Positions 9,703 through 22,868 of a stretch of 64,000 nucleotides of DNA are shown here, one piece after another. This DNA is from Luidia sarsii (taxonomy: Eukaryota; Echinodermata; Asteroidea; Paxillosida; Luidiidae): NCBI GenBank assembly GCA_949987565.1, contig OX465103.1, positions 16,005,280-16,069,279 on the forward strand, in the 5' to 3' direction. A model generated the notes under the pieces. The model did no database searches. It was not told where the DNA came from and saw only the letters and a list, made by a program, of their open reading frames with translations. Position numbers and translations under genes: made by a program. How positions within the stretch are numbered: the stretch's first letter is position 1; every line of letters begins with the position of its first letter.

Positions 9703-12700
9703 GGCAGCTTGTGTGTGTAGAGAGACGCACACAACAGTCGGACGGCGAGGAGTAACTGCAAAGAAAATTACACTTCGCAAGTTAATATCTCCCTTAATAT
9801 CATTTTGACGAAGCTAAAACCTGTCATGCAAATAGCCCTTGAAAATACCTATCTAACAGTGGTAACAAATCTTAAATCGAACATAGCAAGATGATTTTAT
9901 TATAGAGCAAATAGAACTAACCTCTGTCAGCTGAGCAGCTTGTGTGTGTAGAGAGACGCACACAACAGTCGGACGGCAAGGAGTAACTGGAAAGAAAATT
10001 ACACTTCGCAAGTTAATATCTCCCTTAATATCATTTTGACGAAGCTAAAACCTGTCATGCAAATAGCCCTTGAAAATACCTATCTATCAGTGGTAACAAA
10101 TCTTAAATCGAACATAGCAAGATGATTTTATTATAGAGCAAATAGAACCAACCTCTGTCAGCTGGGCAGCTTGTGTGTGTAAAGATTCGCACACAACAGT
10201 CGGACGGCGAGGAGTAACTGGAAAGAAAATGACACTTCGCAAGTTAATATCTCCCTTAATATCATTTTGAAGAAGCTAAAACTTGTCATGCAAAAAGCCC
10301 TTGAAAATACCTATCTATCAGTGGTAAAAAATCTTAAATCGAACATAGCAAGATCATTATATTATCAAGCAACTAGAACCAACCTCTATCAGCTGGGCAG
10401 CTTGTATGTGTAGAGAGACGCACACAACTGTCGGACGGCGAGGAGTAACTGGAAAGAAAATGACATTTCGCAAATTAATATCTCCCTTAATATCATTTTG
10501 ACGAAGCTAAAACTTGTCATGCAAATAGCCCTTGAAAATACCTATCTATCAGTGGTAACAAGTCTTATATCGAACATAGCAAGATGATTATATGATCAAG
10601 CAACTAGAACCAACCTCTGTCAGCTGGGCAGCTTGTGTGTGTAGAGAGACGCACACAACAGTCGGACGGCGAGGAGTAACTGCAAAGAAAATTACACTTC
10701 GCAAGTTAATATCTCCCTTAATATCATTTTGACGAAGCTAAAACTTGTCATGCAAAATGCCCTTGAAAATACCTATCTATCAGTGGTAACAAATCTTAAA
10801 TCGAACATAGCAAGATGATTATATGATCAAGCAACTAGAACCAACCTCTGTCAGCTGGGCAGCTTGTGTGTGTAAAGAGCCGCACACAACAGTCGGACGG
10901 CGAGAAGTAACTGGAAAGAAAATGACACTTCGCAAGTTAATATCTCCCTTAATATCATTTTGACGAAGCTAAAACATGTCATGCAAAATGCCCTTGAAAA
11001 TACCTATCTATCAGTGGTAACAAATCTTAAATCGAACATAGCAAGATGATTATATGATCAAGCTACTAAAACCAACCTATGTCAGCTGGTTAGCTTGTGT
11101 GTGTAGAGAGACGCACACAACAGTCGGACGGCGAGGAGTAACTGGAAAGAAAATTACACTTTGCAAGTTAATATCTCCCTTAATATCATTTTGACGAAGC
11201 TAAAACTTGGCACGCAAATAGACCTTGAAAATACCTGTCTATCAGTGGTAAAAAATCTTAAATCGAACATAGCAAGATGATTTTATTATAGAGCAACTAG
11301 AACTAACCTCTGTAAGCTGAAGAGCTTGGGTGTGTAAAGAGCCGCACACAACAGTCGGACGGCGAGGAGTAACTGGAAAGAAAATGACACTTCGCAAGTT
11401 AATATCTCCCTTAATATCATTTTGACGAAGCTAAAACTTGTCATGCAAAAAGCCCTTGAAAATACCTATCTATCAGTGGTAACAAATCTTAAATCGAACA
11501 TAGCAAGATGATTATATGATCAAGCAACTAGAACCAACCTCTGTCAGCTGGGCAGCTTGTGTGTGTAAAGAGCCGCACACAACAGTCGGACGGCGAGAAG
11601 TAACTGGAAAGAAAATGACACTTCGCAAGTTAATATCTCCCTTAATATCATTTTGACGAAGCTAAAACTTGTCATGCAAAAAGCCCTTGAAAATACCTAT
11701 CTATCAGTGGTAACAAATCTTAAATCGAACATAGCAAGATGATTATATGATCAAGCAACTAGAACCAACCTCTGTCAGCTGGGCAGCTTGTGTGTGTAGA
11801 GAGACGCACACAACAGTCGGTCGGCGAGAAGTAACTGGAAAGAAAATTACACTTTGCAAGTTAATATCTCCCTTAATATCATTTTGACGAAGCTAAAACT
11901 TGTCATGCAAAAAGCCCTTGAAAATACCTATCTATCAGTGGTAACAAATCTTAAATCGAACATAGCAAGATGATTTTATTATAGAGCAACTAGAACTAAC
12001 CTCTGTCAGCTGAAGAGCTTGTGTGTGTAAAGAGCCGCACACAACAGTCGGACGGCGAGAAGTAACTGGAAAGAAAATGACACTTCGCAAGTTAATATCT
12101 CCCTTAATATCATTTTGACGAAGCTAAAACTTGTCATGCAAAAAGCCCTTGAAAATACCTATCTATCAGTGGTAACAAATCTTAAATCGAACATAGCAAG
12201 ATGATTATATGATCAAGCTACTAAAACCAACCTATGTCAGCTGGGCAGCTTGTGTGTGTAGAGAGACGCACACAACAGTCGGTCGGCGAGAAGTAACTGG
12301 AAAGAAAATGACACTTTGCAAGTTAATATCTCCCTTAATATCATTTTGACGAAGCTTAAATTTGTCATGCAAATAGACCTTAAAAATACCTTTCTATCAG
12401 TGGTAAAAAATCTTAAATCGAAGACAGCAAGATGATTTTATTATAGAGCAACTAGAACTAACCTCTGTCAACTGGGCAGCTTGTGCGTGTAAAGAACCGC
12501 AAACAATAGTCGGACGGCGAGGAGTAACTGGAAAGAAAATGACACTTCGCAAGTTAAAATCTCCCTTAATATCATTTTGACGAAGCTAAAACTTGTCATG
12601 CAAATAGCCCTTGAAAATACCTATCTATCAGTGGTAACAAGTCTTAAATCGAACATAGCAAGATGATTATATGATCAAGCAACTAGAACCAACCTCTGTC

Positions 12701-12705
12701 AGCTG
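9703..12705. repeat. 13-monomer HOR unit (3003 bp), first copy
   Basis: The order is T8 (9703), T9 (9934), T10 (10165), T11 (10396), T8/T3 (10627), T3/5 (10858), then T1-like (11089), T2, T3, T4, T5, T6, T7. Four types not seen to the left appear together here: T8 (aactgcaaag), T9 (agcagct start), T10 (taaagattcgc) and T11 (ttgtatgtg, caactgtcgg). The marker acctctatcagctg at 10384 recurs at 13387, exactly 3003 bp on. The unit is T8-T11 plus two chimeras joined to the 7-monomer unit. Confidence 0.88.
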
Positions 12706-14553
12706 GGCAGCTTGTGTGTGTAGAGAGACGCACACAACAGTCGGACGGCGAGGAGTAACTGCAAAGAAAATTACACTTCGCAAGTTAATATCTCCCTTAA
12801 TATCATTTTGACGAAGCTAAAACCTGTCATGCAAATAGCCCTTGAAAATACCTATCTATCAGTGGTAACAAATCTTAAATCGAACATAGCAAGATGATTT
12901 TATTATAGAGCAAATAGAACTAACCTCTGTCAGCTGAGCAGCTTGTGTGTGTAGAGAGACGCACACAACAGTCGGACGGCGAGGAGTAACTGGAAAGAAA
13001 ATTACACTTCGCAAGTTAATATCTCCCTTAATATCATTTTGACGAAGCTAAAACCTGTCATGCAAATAGCCCTTGAAAATACCTATCTATCAGTGGTAAC
13101 AAATCTTAAATCGAACATAGCAAGATGATTTTATTATAGAGCCAATAGAACCAACCTCTGTCAGCTGGGCAGCTTGTGTGTGTAAAGATTCGCACACAAC
13201 AGTCGGACGGCGAGGAGTAACTGGAAAGAAAATGACACTTCGCAAGTTAATATCTCCCTTAATATCATTTTGAAGAAGCTAAAACTTGTCATGCAAAAAG
13301 CCCTTGAAAATACCTATCTATCAGTGGTAAAAAATCTTAAATCGAACATAGCAAGATCATTATATTATCAAGCAACTAGAACCAACCTCTATCAGCTGGG
13401 CAGCTTGTATGTGTAGAGAGACGCACACAACTGTCGGACGGCGAGGAGTAACTGGAAAGAAAATGACATTTCGCAAATTAATATCTCCCTTAATATCATT
13501 TTGACGAAGCTAAAACTTGTCATGCAAATAGCCCTTGAAAATACCTATCTATCAGTGGTAACAAGTCTTATATCGAACATAGCAAGATGATTATATGATC
13601 AAGCAACTAGAACCAACCTCTGTCAGCTGGGCACCTTGTGTGTGTAGAGAGACGCACACAACAGTCGGACGGCGAGGAGAAACTGCAAAGAAAATTACAC
13701 TTCGCAAGTTAATATCTCCCTTAATATCATTTTGACGAAGCTAAAACTTGTCATGCAAAATGCCCTTGAAAATACCTATCTATCAGTGGTAACAAATCTT
13801 AAATCTAACATAGCAAGATGATTATATGATCAAGCAACTAGAACCAACCTCTGTCAGCTGGGCAGCTTGTGTGTGTAAAGAGCCGCACACAACAGTCGGA
13901 CGGCGAGAAGTAACTGGAAAGAAAATGACACTTCGCAAGTTAATATCTCCCTTAATATCATTTTGACGAAGCTAAAACTTGTCATGCAAAATGCCCTTGA
14001 AAATACCTATCTATCAGTGGTAACAAATCTTAAATCGAACATAGCAAGATGATTATATGATCAAGCTACTAAAACCAACCTATGTCAGCTGGGCAGCTTG
14101 TGTGTGTAGAGAGACGCACACAACAGTCGGACGGCGAGGAGTAACTGGAAAGAAAATTACACTTTGCAAGTTAATATCTCCCTTAATATCATTTTGACGA
14201 AGCTAAAACTTGTCATGCAAAAAGCCCTTGAAAATACCTATCTATCAGTGGTAACAAATCTTAAATCGAACATAGCAAGATGATTTTATTATAGAGCAAC
14301 TAGAACTAACCTCTGTCAGCTGAAGAGCTTGTGTGTGTAAAGAGCCGCACACAACAGTCGGACGGCGAGAAGTAACTGGAAAGAAAATGACACTTCGCAA
14401 GTTAATATCTCCCTTAATATCATTTTGACGAAGCTAAAACTTGTCATGCAAAAAGCCCTTGAAAATACCTATCTATCAGTGGTAACAAATCTTAAATCGA
14501 ACATAGCAAGATGATTATATGATCAAGCTACTAAAACCAACCTATGTCAGCTG

Positions 14554-14784
14554 GGCAGCTTGTGTGTGTAGAGAGACGCACACAACAGTCGGTCGGCGAG
14601 AAGTAACTGGAAAGAAAATGACACTTTGCAAGTTAATATCTCCCTTAATATCATTTTGACGAAGCTAAAACTTGGCACGCAAATAGACCTTGAAAATACC
14701 TGTCTATCAGTGGTAAAAAATCTTAAATCGAACATAGCAAGATGATTTTATTATAGAGCAACTAGAACTAACCTCTGTCAGCTG
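14554..14784. repeat. Chimeric monomer T6/T1
   Basis: The front is T6 (ggtcggcgagaag, gacactttgc). The back is T1 (gctaaaacttggcacgcaa, acctgtc, ggtaaaaaat). The T6-specific aagctt site is absent because the switch occurs before or at gacgaagct. An apparently similar chimera at 17095 starts the 10-monomer unit. Confidence 0.8.
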
Positions 14785-15246
14785 AAGAGCTTGGGTGTGT
14801 AAAGAGCCGCACACAACAGTCGGACGGCGAGGAGTAACTGGAAAGAAAATGACACTTCGCAAGTTAATATCTCCCTTAATATCATTTTGACGAAGCTAAA
14901 ACTTGTCATGCAAAAAGCCCTTGAAAATACCTATCTATCAGTGGTAACAAATCTTAAATCGAACATAGCAAGATGATTATATGATCAAGCAACTAGAACC
15001 AACCTCTGTCAGCTGGGCAGCTTGTGTGTGTAAAGAGCCGCACACAACAGTCGGACGGCGAGAAGTAACTGGAAAGAAAATGACACTTCGCAAGTTAATA
15101 TCTCCCTTAATATCATTTTGACGAAGCTAAAACTTGTCATGCAAAAAGCCCTTGAAAATACCTATCTATCAGTGGTAACAAATCTTAGATCGAACATAGC
15201 AAGATGATTATATGATCAAGCTACTAAAACCAACCTATGTCAGCTG

Positions 15247-15477
15247 GGCAGCTTGTGTGTGTAGAGAGACGCACACAACAGTCGGTCGGCGAGAAGTAAC
15301 TGGAAAGAAAATGACACTTTGCAAGTTAATATCTCCCTTAATATCATTTTGACGAAGCTTAAATTTGTCATGCAAATAGACCTTAAAAATACCTTTCTAT
15401 CAGTGGTAAAAAATCTTAAATCGAAGACAGCAAGATGATTATATGATCAAGCAACTAGAACCAACCTCTGTCAGCTG
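15247..15477. repeat. Chimeric monomer, T6 with class-2 tail
   Basis: This copy is T6 through gcttaaatttg, accttaaaaatacc and gaagacagc, but it ends gattatatgatcaagcaact and agaaccaacc, the class-2 tail, instead of the ttattatag tail of other T6 copies. The next monomer is T4, not T7. A recombination within the last 60 bases between a T6 and a class-2 monomer explains both. Confidence 0.75.
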
Positions 15478-16401
15478 GGCAGCTTGTGTGTGTAGAGAGA
15501 CGCACACAACAGTCGGTCGGCGAGAAGTAACTGGAAAGAAAATTACACTTTGCAAGTTAATATCTCCCTTAATATCATTTTGACGAAGCTAAAACTTGTC
15601 ATGCAAAAAGCCCTTGAAAATACCTATCTATCAGTGGTAACAAATCTTAAATCGAACATAGCAAGATGATTTTATTATAGAGCAACTAGAACTAACCTCT
15701 GTCAGCTGAAGAGCTTGTGTGTGTAAAGAGCCGCACACAACAGTCGGACGGCGAGAAGTAACTGGAAAGAAAATGACACTTCGCAAGTTAATATCTCCCT
15801 TAATATCATTTTGACGAAGCTAAAACTTGTCATGCAAAAAGCCCTTGAAAATACCTATCTATCAGTGGTAACAAATCTTAAATCGAACATAGGAAGATGA
15901 TTATATGATCAAGCTACTAAAACCAACCTATGTCAGCTGGGCAGCTTGTGTGTGTAGAGAGACGCACACAACAGTCGGTCGGCGAGAAGTAACTGGAAAG
16001 AAAATGACACTTTGCAATTTAATATCTCCCTTAATATCATTTTGACGAAGCTTAAATTTGTCATGCAAATAGACCTTAAAAATACCTTTCTATCAGTGGT
16101 AAAAAATCTTAAATCGAAGACAGCAAGATGATTTTATTATAGAGCAACTAGAACTAACCTCTGTCAACTGGGCAGCTTGTGCGTGTAAAGAACCGCAAAC
16201 AATAGTCGGACGGCGAGGAGTAACTGGAAAGAAAATGACACTTCGCAAGTTAAAATCTCCCTTAATATCATTTTGACGAAGCTAAAACTTGTCATGCAAA
16301 TAGCCCTTGAAAATACCTATCTATCAGTGGTAACAAGTTTTAAATCGAACATAGCAAGATCATTATATGATCAAGCAACTAGAACCAACCTCTGTCAGCT
16401 G

Positions 16402-17094
16402 GGCAGCTCGTGTGTGTAGAGAGACGCACACAACAGTCGGACGGCGAGGAGTAACTGGAAAGAAAATTACACTTTGCAAGTTAATATCTCCCTTAATATC
16501 ATTTTGACGAAGCTAAAACTTGGCACGCAAATAGACCTTGAAAATACCTGTCTATCAGTGGTAAAAAATCTTAAATCGAACATAGCAAGATGATTTTATT
16601 ATAGAGCAACTAGAACTAACCTCTGTCAGCTGAAGAGCTTGGGTGTGTAAAGAGCCGCACACAACAGTCGGACGGCGAGGAGTAACTGGAAAGAAAATGA
16701 CACTTCGCAAGTTAATATCTCCCTTAATATCATTTTGACGAAGCTAAAACTTGTCATGCAAAAAGCCCTTGAAAATACCTATCTATCAGTGGTAACAAAT
16801 CTTAAATCGAACATAGCAAGATGATTATATGATCAAGCAACTAGAACCAACCTCTGTCAGCTGGGCAGCTTGTGTGTGTAAAGAGCCGCACACAACAGTC
16901 GGACGGCGAGAAGTAACTGGAAAGAAAATGACACTTCGCAAGTTAATATCTCCCTTAATATCATTTTGACGAAGCTAAAACTTGTCATGCAAAAAGCCCT
17001 TGAAAATACCTATCTATCAGTGGTAACAAATCTTAGATCGAACATAGCAAGATGATTATATGATCAAGCTACTAAAACCAACCTATGTCAGCTG
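16402..17094. repeat. 3-monomer segment (693 bp) T1, T2, T3/5
   Basis: T1 (16402), T2 (16633) and T3/5 with cttagatcg (16864) form the start of a 10-monomer unit that is cut short by the T6/T1 chimera at 17095. The order after it restarts at T2, so this segment is a partial extra copy. Confidence 0.8.
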
Positions 17095-19404
17095 GGCAGC
17101 TTTTGTGTGTAGAGAGACGCACACAACAGTCGGTCGGCGAGAAGTAACTGGAAAGAAAATGACACTTTGCAAGTTAATATCTCCCTTAATATCATTTTGA
17201 CGAAGCTAAAACTTGGCACGCAAATAGACCTTGAAAATACCTGTCTATCAGTGGTAAAAAATCTTAAATCGAACATAGCAAGATGATTTTATTATAGAGC
17301 AACTAGAACTAACCTCTGTCAGCTGAAGAGCTTGGGTGTGTAAAGAGCCGCACACAACAGTCGGACGGCGAGGAGTAACTGGAAAGAAAATGACACTTCG
17401 CAAGTTAATATCTCCCTTAATATCATTTTGACGAAGCTAAAACTTGTCATGCAAAAAGCCCTTGAAAATACCTATCTATCAGTGGTAACAAATCTTAAAT
17501 CGAACATAGCAAGATGATTATATGATCAAGCAACTAGAACCAACCTCTGTCAGCTGGGCAGCTTGTGTGTGTAAAGAGCCGCACACAACAGTCGGACGGC
17601 GAGAAGTAACTGGAAAGAAAATGACACTTCGCAAGTTAATATCTCCCTTAATATCATTTTGACGAAGCTAAAACTTGTCATGCAAAAAGCCCTTGAAAAT
17701 ACCTATCTATCAGTGGTAACAAATCTTAGATCGAACATAGCAAGATGATTATATGATCAAGCTACTAAAACCAACCTATGTCAGCTGGGCAGCTTGTGTG
17801 TGTAGAGAGACGCACACAACAGTCGGTCGGCGAGAAGTAACTGGAAAGAAAATGACACTTTGCAAGTTAATATCTCCCTTAATATCATTTTGACGAAGCT
17901 TAAATTTGTCATGCAAATAGACCTTAAAAATACCTTTCTATCAGTGGTAAAAAATCTTAAATCGAAGACAGCAAGATGATTTTATTATAGACCAACTAGA
18001 ACTAACCTCTGTCAACTGGGCAGCTTGTGCGTGTAAAGAACCGCAAACAATAGTCGGACGGCGAGGAGTAACTGGAAAGAAAATGACACTTCGCAAGTTA
18101 AAATCTCCCTTAATATCATTTTGACGAAGCTAAAACTTGTCATGCAAATAGCCCTTGAAAATACCTATCTATCAGTGGTAACAAGTCTTAAATCGAACAT
18201 AGCAAGATGATTATATGATCAAGCAACTAGAACCAACCTCTGTCAGCTGGGCAGCTTGTGTGTGTAGAGAGACGCACACAACAGTCGGACGGCGAGGAGT
18301 AACTGCAAAGAAAATTACACTTCGCAAGTTAATATCTCCCTTAATATCATTTTGACGAAGCTAAAACCTGTCATGCAAATAGCCCTTGAAAATACCTATC
18401 TATCAGTGGTAACAAATCTTAAATCGAACATAGCAAGATGATTATATGATCAAGCAACTAGAACCAACCTCTGTCAGCTGGGCAGCTTGTGTGTGTAGAG
18501 AGACGCACACAACAGTCGGTCGGCGAGAAGTAACTGGAAAGAAAATTACACTTTGCAAGTTAATATCTCCCTTAATATCATTTTGACGAAGCTAAAACTT
18601 GTCATGCAAAAAGCCCTTGAAAATACCTATCTATCAGTGGTAACAAATCTTAAATCGAACATAGCAAGATGATTTTATTATAGAGCAACTAGAACTAACC
18701 TCTGTCAGCTGAAGAGCTTGTGTGTGTAAAGAGCCGCACACAACAGTCGGACGGCGAGAAGTAACTGGAAAGAAAATGACACTTCGCAAGTTAATATCTC
18801 CCTTAATATCATTTTGACGAAGCTAAAACTTGTCATGCAAAAAGCCCTTGAAAATACCTATCTATCAGTGGTAACAAATCTTAAATCGAACATAGGAAGA
18901 TGATTATATGATCAAGCTACTAAAACCAACCTATGTCAGCTGGGCAGCTTGTGTGTGTAGAGAGACGCACACAACAGTCGGTCGGCGAGAAGTAACTGGA
19001 AAGAAAATGACACTTTGCAATTTAATATCTCCCTTAATATCATTTTGACGAAGCTTAAATTTGTCATGCAAATAGACCTTAAAAATACCTTTCTATCAGT
19101 GGTAAAAAATCTTAAATCGAAGACAGCAAGATGATTTTATTATAGAGCAACTAGAACTAACCTCTGTCAACTGGGCAGCTTGTGCGTGTAAAGAACCGCA
19201 AACAATAGTCGGACGGCGAGGAGTAACTGGAAAGAAGATGACACTTCGCAAGTTAAAATCTCCCTTAATATCATTTTGACGAAGCTAAAACTTGTCATGC
19301 AAATAGCCCTTGAAAATACCTATCTATCAGTGGTAACAAGTCTTAAATCGAACATAGCAAGATCATTATATGATCAAGCAACTAGAACCAACCTCTGTCA
19401 GCTG
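17095..19404. repeat. 10-monomer HOR unit (2310 bp), copy 1
   Basis: The order is T6/T1 chimera (17095), T2, T3/5, T6, T7, T8 with an atatgatc tail (18250), T4, T5, T6, T7. The first monomer has the private change gcagcttttgtg. T6 at 17788 has tatagaccaact, a marker shared with T6 at 20098, 21252 and 23562. The unit combines the shortened T1-T7 with a second T4-T7 run joined through a T8/class-2 chimera. Confidence 0.87.
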
Positions 19405-20558
19405 GGCAGCTCGTGTGTGTAGAGAGACGCACACAACAGTCGGACGGCGAGAAGTAACTGGAAAGAAAATGACACTTTGCAAGTTAATATCTCCCTTAAT
19501 ATCATTTTGACGAAGCTAAAACTTGGCACGCAAATAGACCTTGAAAATACCTGTCTATCAGTGGTAAAAAATCTTAAATCGAACATAGCAAGATGATTTT
19601 ATTATAGAGCAACTAGAACTAACCTCTGTCAGCTGAAGAGCTTGGGTGTGTAAAGAGCCGCACACAACAGTCGGACGGCGAGGAGTAACTGGAAAGAAAA
19701 TGACACTTCGCAAGTTAATATCTCCCTTAATATCATTTTGACGAAGCTAAAACTTGTCATGCAAAAAGCCCTTGAAAATACCTATCTATCAGTGGTAACA
19801 AATCTTAAATCGAACATAGCAAGATGATTATATGATCAAGCAACTAGAACCAACCTCTGTCAGCTGGGCAGCTTGTGTGTGTAAAGAGCCGCACACAACA
19901 GTCGGACGGCGAGAAGTAACTGGAAAGAAAATGACACTTCGCAAGTTAATATCTCCCTTAATATCATTTTGACGAAGCTAAAACTTGTCATGCAAAAAGC
20001 CCTTGAAAATACCTATCTATCAGTGGTAACAAATCTTAGATCGAACATAGCAAGATGATTATATGATCAAGCTACTAAAACCAACCTATGTCAGCTGGGC
20101 AGCTTGTGTGTGTAGAGAGACGCACACAACAGTCGGTCGGTGAGAAGTAACTGGAAAGAAAATGACACTTTGCAAGTTAATATCCCCCTAATATCATTTT
20201 GACGAAGCTTAAATTTGTCATGCAAATAGACCTTAAAAATACCTTTCTATCAGTGGTAAAAAATCTTAAATCGAAGACAGCAAGATGATTTTATTATAGA
20301 CCAACTAGAACTAACCTCTGTCAACTGGGCAGCTTGTGCGTGTAAAGAACCGCAAACAATAGTCGGACGGCGAGGAGTAACTGGAAAGAAAATGACACTT
20401 CGCAAGTTAAAATCTCCCTTAATATCATTTTGACGAAGCTAAAACTTGTCATGCAAATAGCCCTTGAAAATACCTATCTATCAGTGGTAACAAGTCTTAA
20501 ATCGAACATAGCAAGATGATTATATGATCAAGCAACTAGAACCAACCTCTGTCAGCGG

Positions 20559-21713
20559 GGCAGCTTGTGTGTGTAGAGAGACGCACACAACAGTCGGACG
20601 GCGAGGAGTAACTGCAAAGAAAATTACACTTCGCAAGTTAATATCTCCCTTAATATCATTTTGACGAAGCTAAAACCTGTCATGCAAATAGCCCTTGAAA
20701 ATACCTATCTATCAGTGGTAACAAATCTTAAATCGAACATAGCAAGATGATTATATGATCAAGCAACTAGAACCAACCTCTGTCAGCTGGGCAGCTTGTG
20801 TGTGTAGAGAGACGCACACAACAGTCGGTCGGCGAGAAGTAACTGGAAAGAAAATTACACTTTGCAAGTTAATATCTCCCTTAATATCATTTTGACGAAG
20901 CTAAAACTTGTCATGCAAAAAGCCCTTGAAAATACCTATCTATCAGTGGTAACAAATCTTAAATCGAACATAGCAAGATGATTTTATTATAGAGCAACTA
21001 GAACTAACCTCTGTCAGCTGAAGAGCTTGTGTGTGTAAAGAGCCGCACACAACAGTCGGACGGCGAGAAGTAACTGGAAAGAAAATGACACTTCGCAAGT
21101 TAATATCTCCCTTAATATCATTTTGACGAAGCTAAAACTTGTCATGCAAAAAGCCCTTGAAAATACCTATCTATCAGTGGTAACAAATCTTAGATCGAAC
21201 ATAGCAAGATGATTATATGATCAAGCTACTAAAACCAACCTATGTCAGCTGGGCAGCTTGTGTGTGTAGAGAGACGCACACAACAGTCGGTCGGCGAGAA
21301 GTAACTGGAAAGAAAATGACACTTTGCAAGTTAATATCTCCCTTAATATCATTTTGACGAAGCTTAAATTTGTCATGCAAATAGACCTTAAAAATACCTT
21401 TCTATCAGTGGTAAAAAATCTTAAATCGAAGACAGCAAGATGATTTTATTATAGACCAACTAGAACTAACCTCTGTCAACTGGGCAGCTTGTGCGTGTAA
21501 AGAACCGCAAACAATAGTCGGACGGCGAGGAGTAACTGGAAAGAAAATGACACTTCGCAAGTTAAAATCTCCCTTAATATCATTTTGACGAAGCTAAAAC
21601 TTGTCATGCAAATAGCCCTTGAAAATACCTATCTATCAGTGGTAACAAGTCTTAAATCGAACATAGCAAGATGATTATATGATCAAGCAACTAGAACCAA
21701 CCTCTGTCAGCTG
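20559..21713. repeat. 5-monomer sub-block T8 T4 T5 T6 T7, copy a (1155 bp)
   Basis: This is the first of two adjacent sub-blocks with the same type order. Its T5 (21021) has cttagatcg and its T6 (21252) has tatagaccaact. In the second sub-block T5 has ataggaag and T6 has gcaattta. The two sub-blocks are thus not a fresh identical duplication: their internal markers come from different parts of the unit, as unequal exchange between units would give. Confidence 0.75.
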
Positions 21714-22868
21714 GGCAGCTTGTGTGTGTAGAGAGACGCACACAACAGTCGGACGGCGAGGAGTAACTGCAAAGAAAATTACACTTCGCAAGTTAATATC
21801 TCCCTTAATATCATTTTGACGAAGCTAAAACCTGTCATGCAAATAGCCCTTGAAAATACCTATCTATCAGTGGTAACAAATCTTAAATCGAACATAGCAA
21901 GATGATTATATGTTCAAGCAACTAGAACCAACCTCTGTCAGCTGGGCAGCTTGTGTGTGTAGAGAGACGCACACAACAGTCGGTCGGCGAGAAGTAACTG
22001 GAAAGAAAATTACACTTTGCAAGTTAATATCTCCCTTAATATCATTTTGACGAAGCTAAAACTTGTCATGCAAAAAGCCCTTGAAAATACCTATCTATCA
22101 GTGGTAACAAATCTTAAATCGAACATAGCAAGATGATTTTATTATAGAGCAACTAGAACTAACCTCTGTCAGCTGAAGAGCTTGTGTGTGTAAAGAGCCG
22201 CACACAACAGTCGGACGGCGAGAAGTAACTGGAAAGAAAATGACACTTCGCAAGTTAATATCTCCCTTAATATCATTTTGACGAAGCTAAAACTTGTCAT
22301 GCAAAAAGCCCTTGAAAATACCTATCTATCAGTGGTAACAAATCTTAAATCGAACATAGGAAGATGATTATATGATCAAGCTACTAAAACCAACCTATGT
22401 CAGCTGGGCAGCTTGTGTGTGTAGAGAGACGCACACAACAGTCGGTCGGCGAGAAGTAACTGGAAAGAAAATGACACTTTGCAATTTAATATCTCCCTTA
22501 ATATCATTTTGACGAAGCTTAAATTTGTCATGCAAATAGACCTTAAAAATACCTTTCTATCAGTGGTAAAAAATCTTAAATCGAAGACAGCAAGATGATT
22601 TTATTATAGAGCAACTAGAACTAACCTCTGTCAACTGGGCAGCTTGTGCGTGTAAAGAACCGCAAACAATAGTCGGACGGCGAGGAGTAACTGGAAAGAA
22701 AATGACACTTCGCAAGTTAAAATCTCCCTTAATATCATTTTGACGAAGCTAAAACTTGTCATGCAAATAGCCCTTGAAAATACCTATCTATCAGTGGTAA
22801 CAAGTCTTAAATCGAACATAGCAAGATCATTATATGATCAAGCAACTAGAACCAACCTCTGTCAGCTG
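21714..22868. repeat. 5-monomer sub-block T8 T4 T5 T6 T7, copy b (1155 bp)
   Basis: Second adjacent sub-block. Its T8 has a private tatatgttcaag near 21910. T5 carries ataggaag (22356 region) and T6 carries gcaattta (22482 region). These match the T5-T6 pairs at 18712-19173 and 24486-24947. Confidence 0.75.

Larger units (their letters stand above)
12706..16401. repeat. Second 13-monomer copy, rearranged (16 monomers)
   Basis: The first six monomers (12706-14091) repeat T8, T9, T10, T11, T8/T3, T3/5 of the preceding unit. The expected T1-T7 is then replaced by a T1/T4 chimera (14092), T5, a T6/T1 chimera (14554), T2, T3/5, a T6 with an atatgatc tail (15247), T4, T5, T6 and T7. T5 at 15709 carries ataggaag and T6 at 15940 carries gcaattta, two markers that travel together into later units (18712/18943, 22176/22407, 24486/24717). 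Confidence 0.8.
19405..22868. repeat. 10-monomer HOR unit, copy 2, with internal 5-monomer duplication (3464 bp)
   Basis: Monomers run T1, T2, T3/5, T6, T7, T8, T4, T5, T6, T7 and then T8, T4, T5, T6, T7 again. The extra five occupy 1155 bp. The length is 3464 rather than 3465 because the T6 at 20098 has lost one base in tatcccccta near 20184. T7 at 19174, just before, has aaagaagatg, a private change. The marker gtcagcggggcag near 20551 recurs at 24016. Confidence 0.88.
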
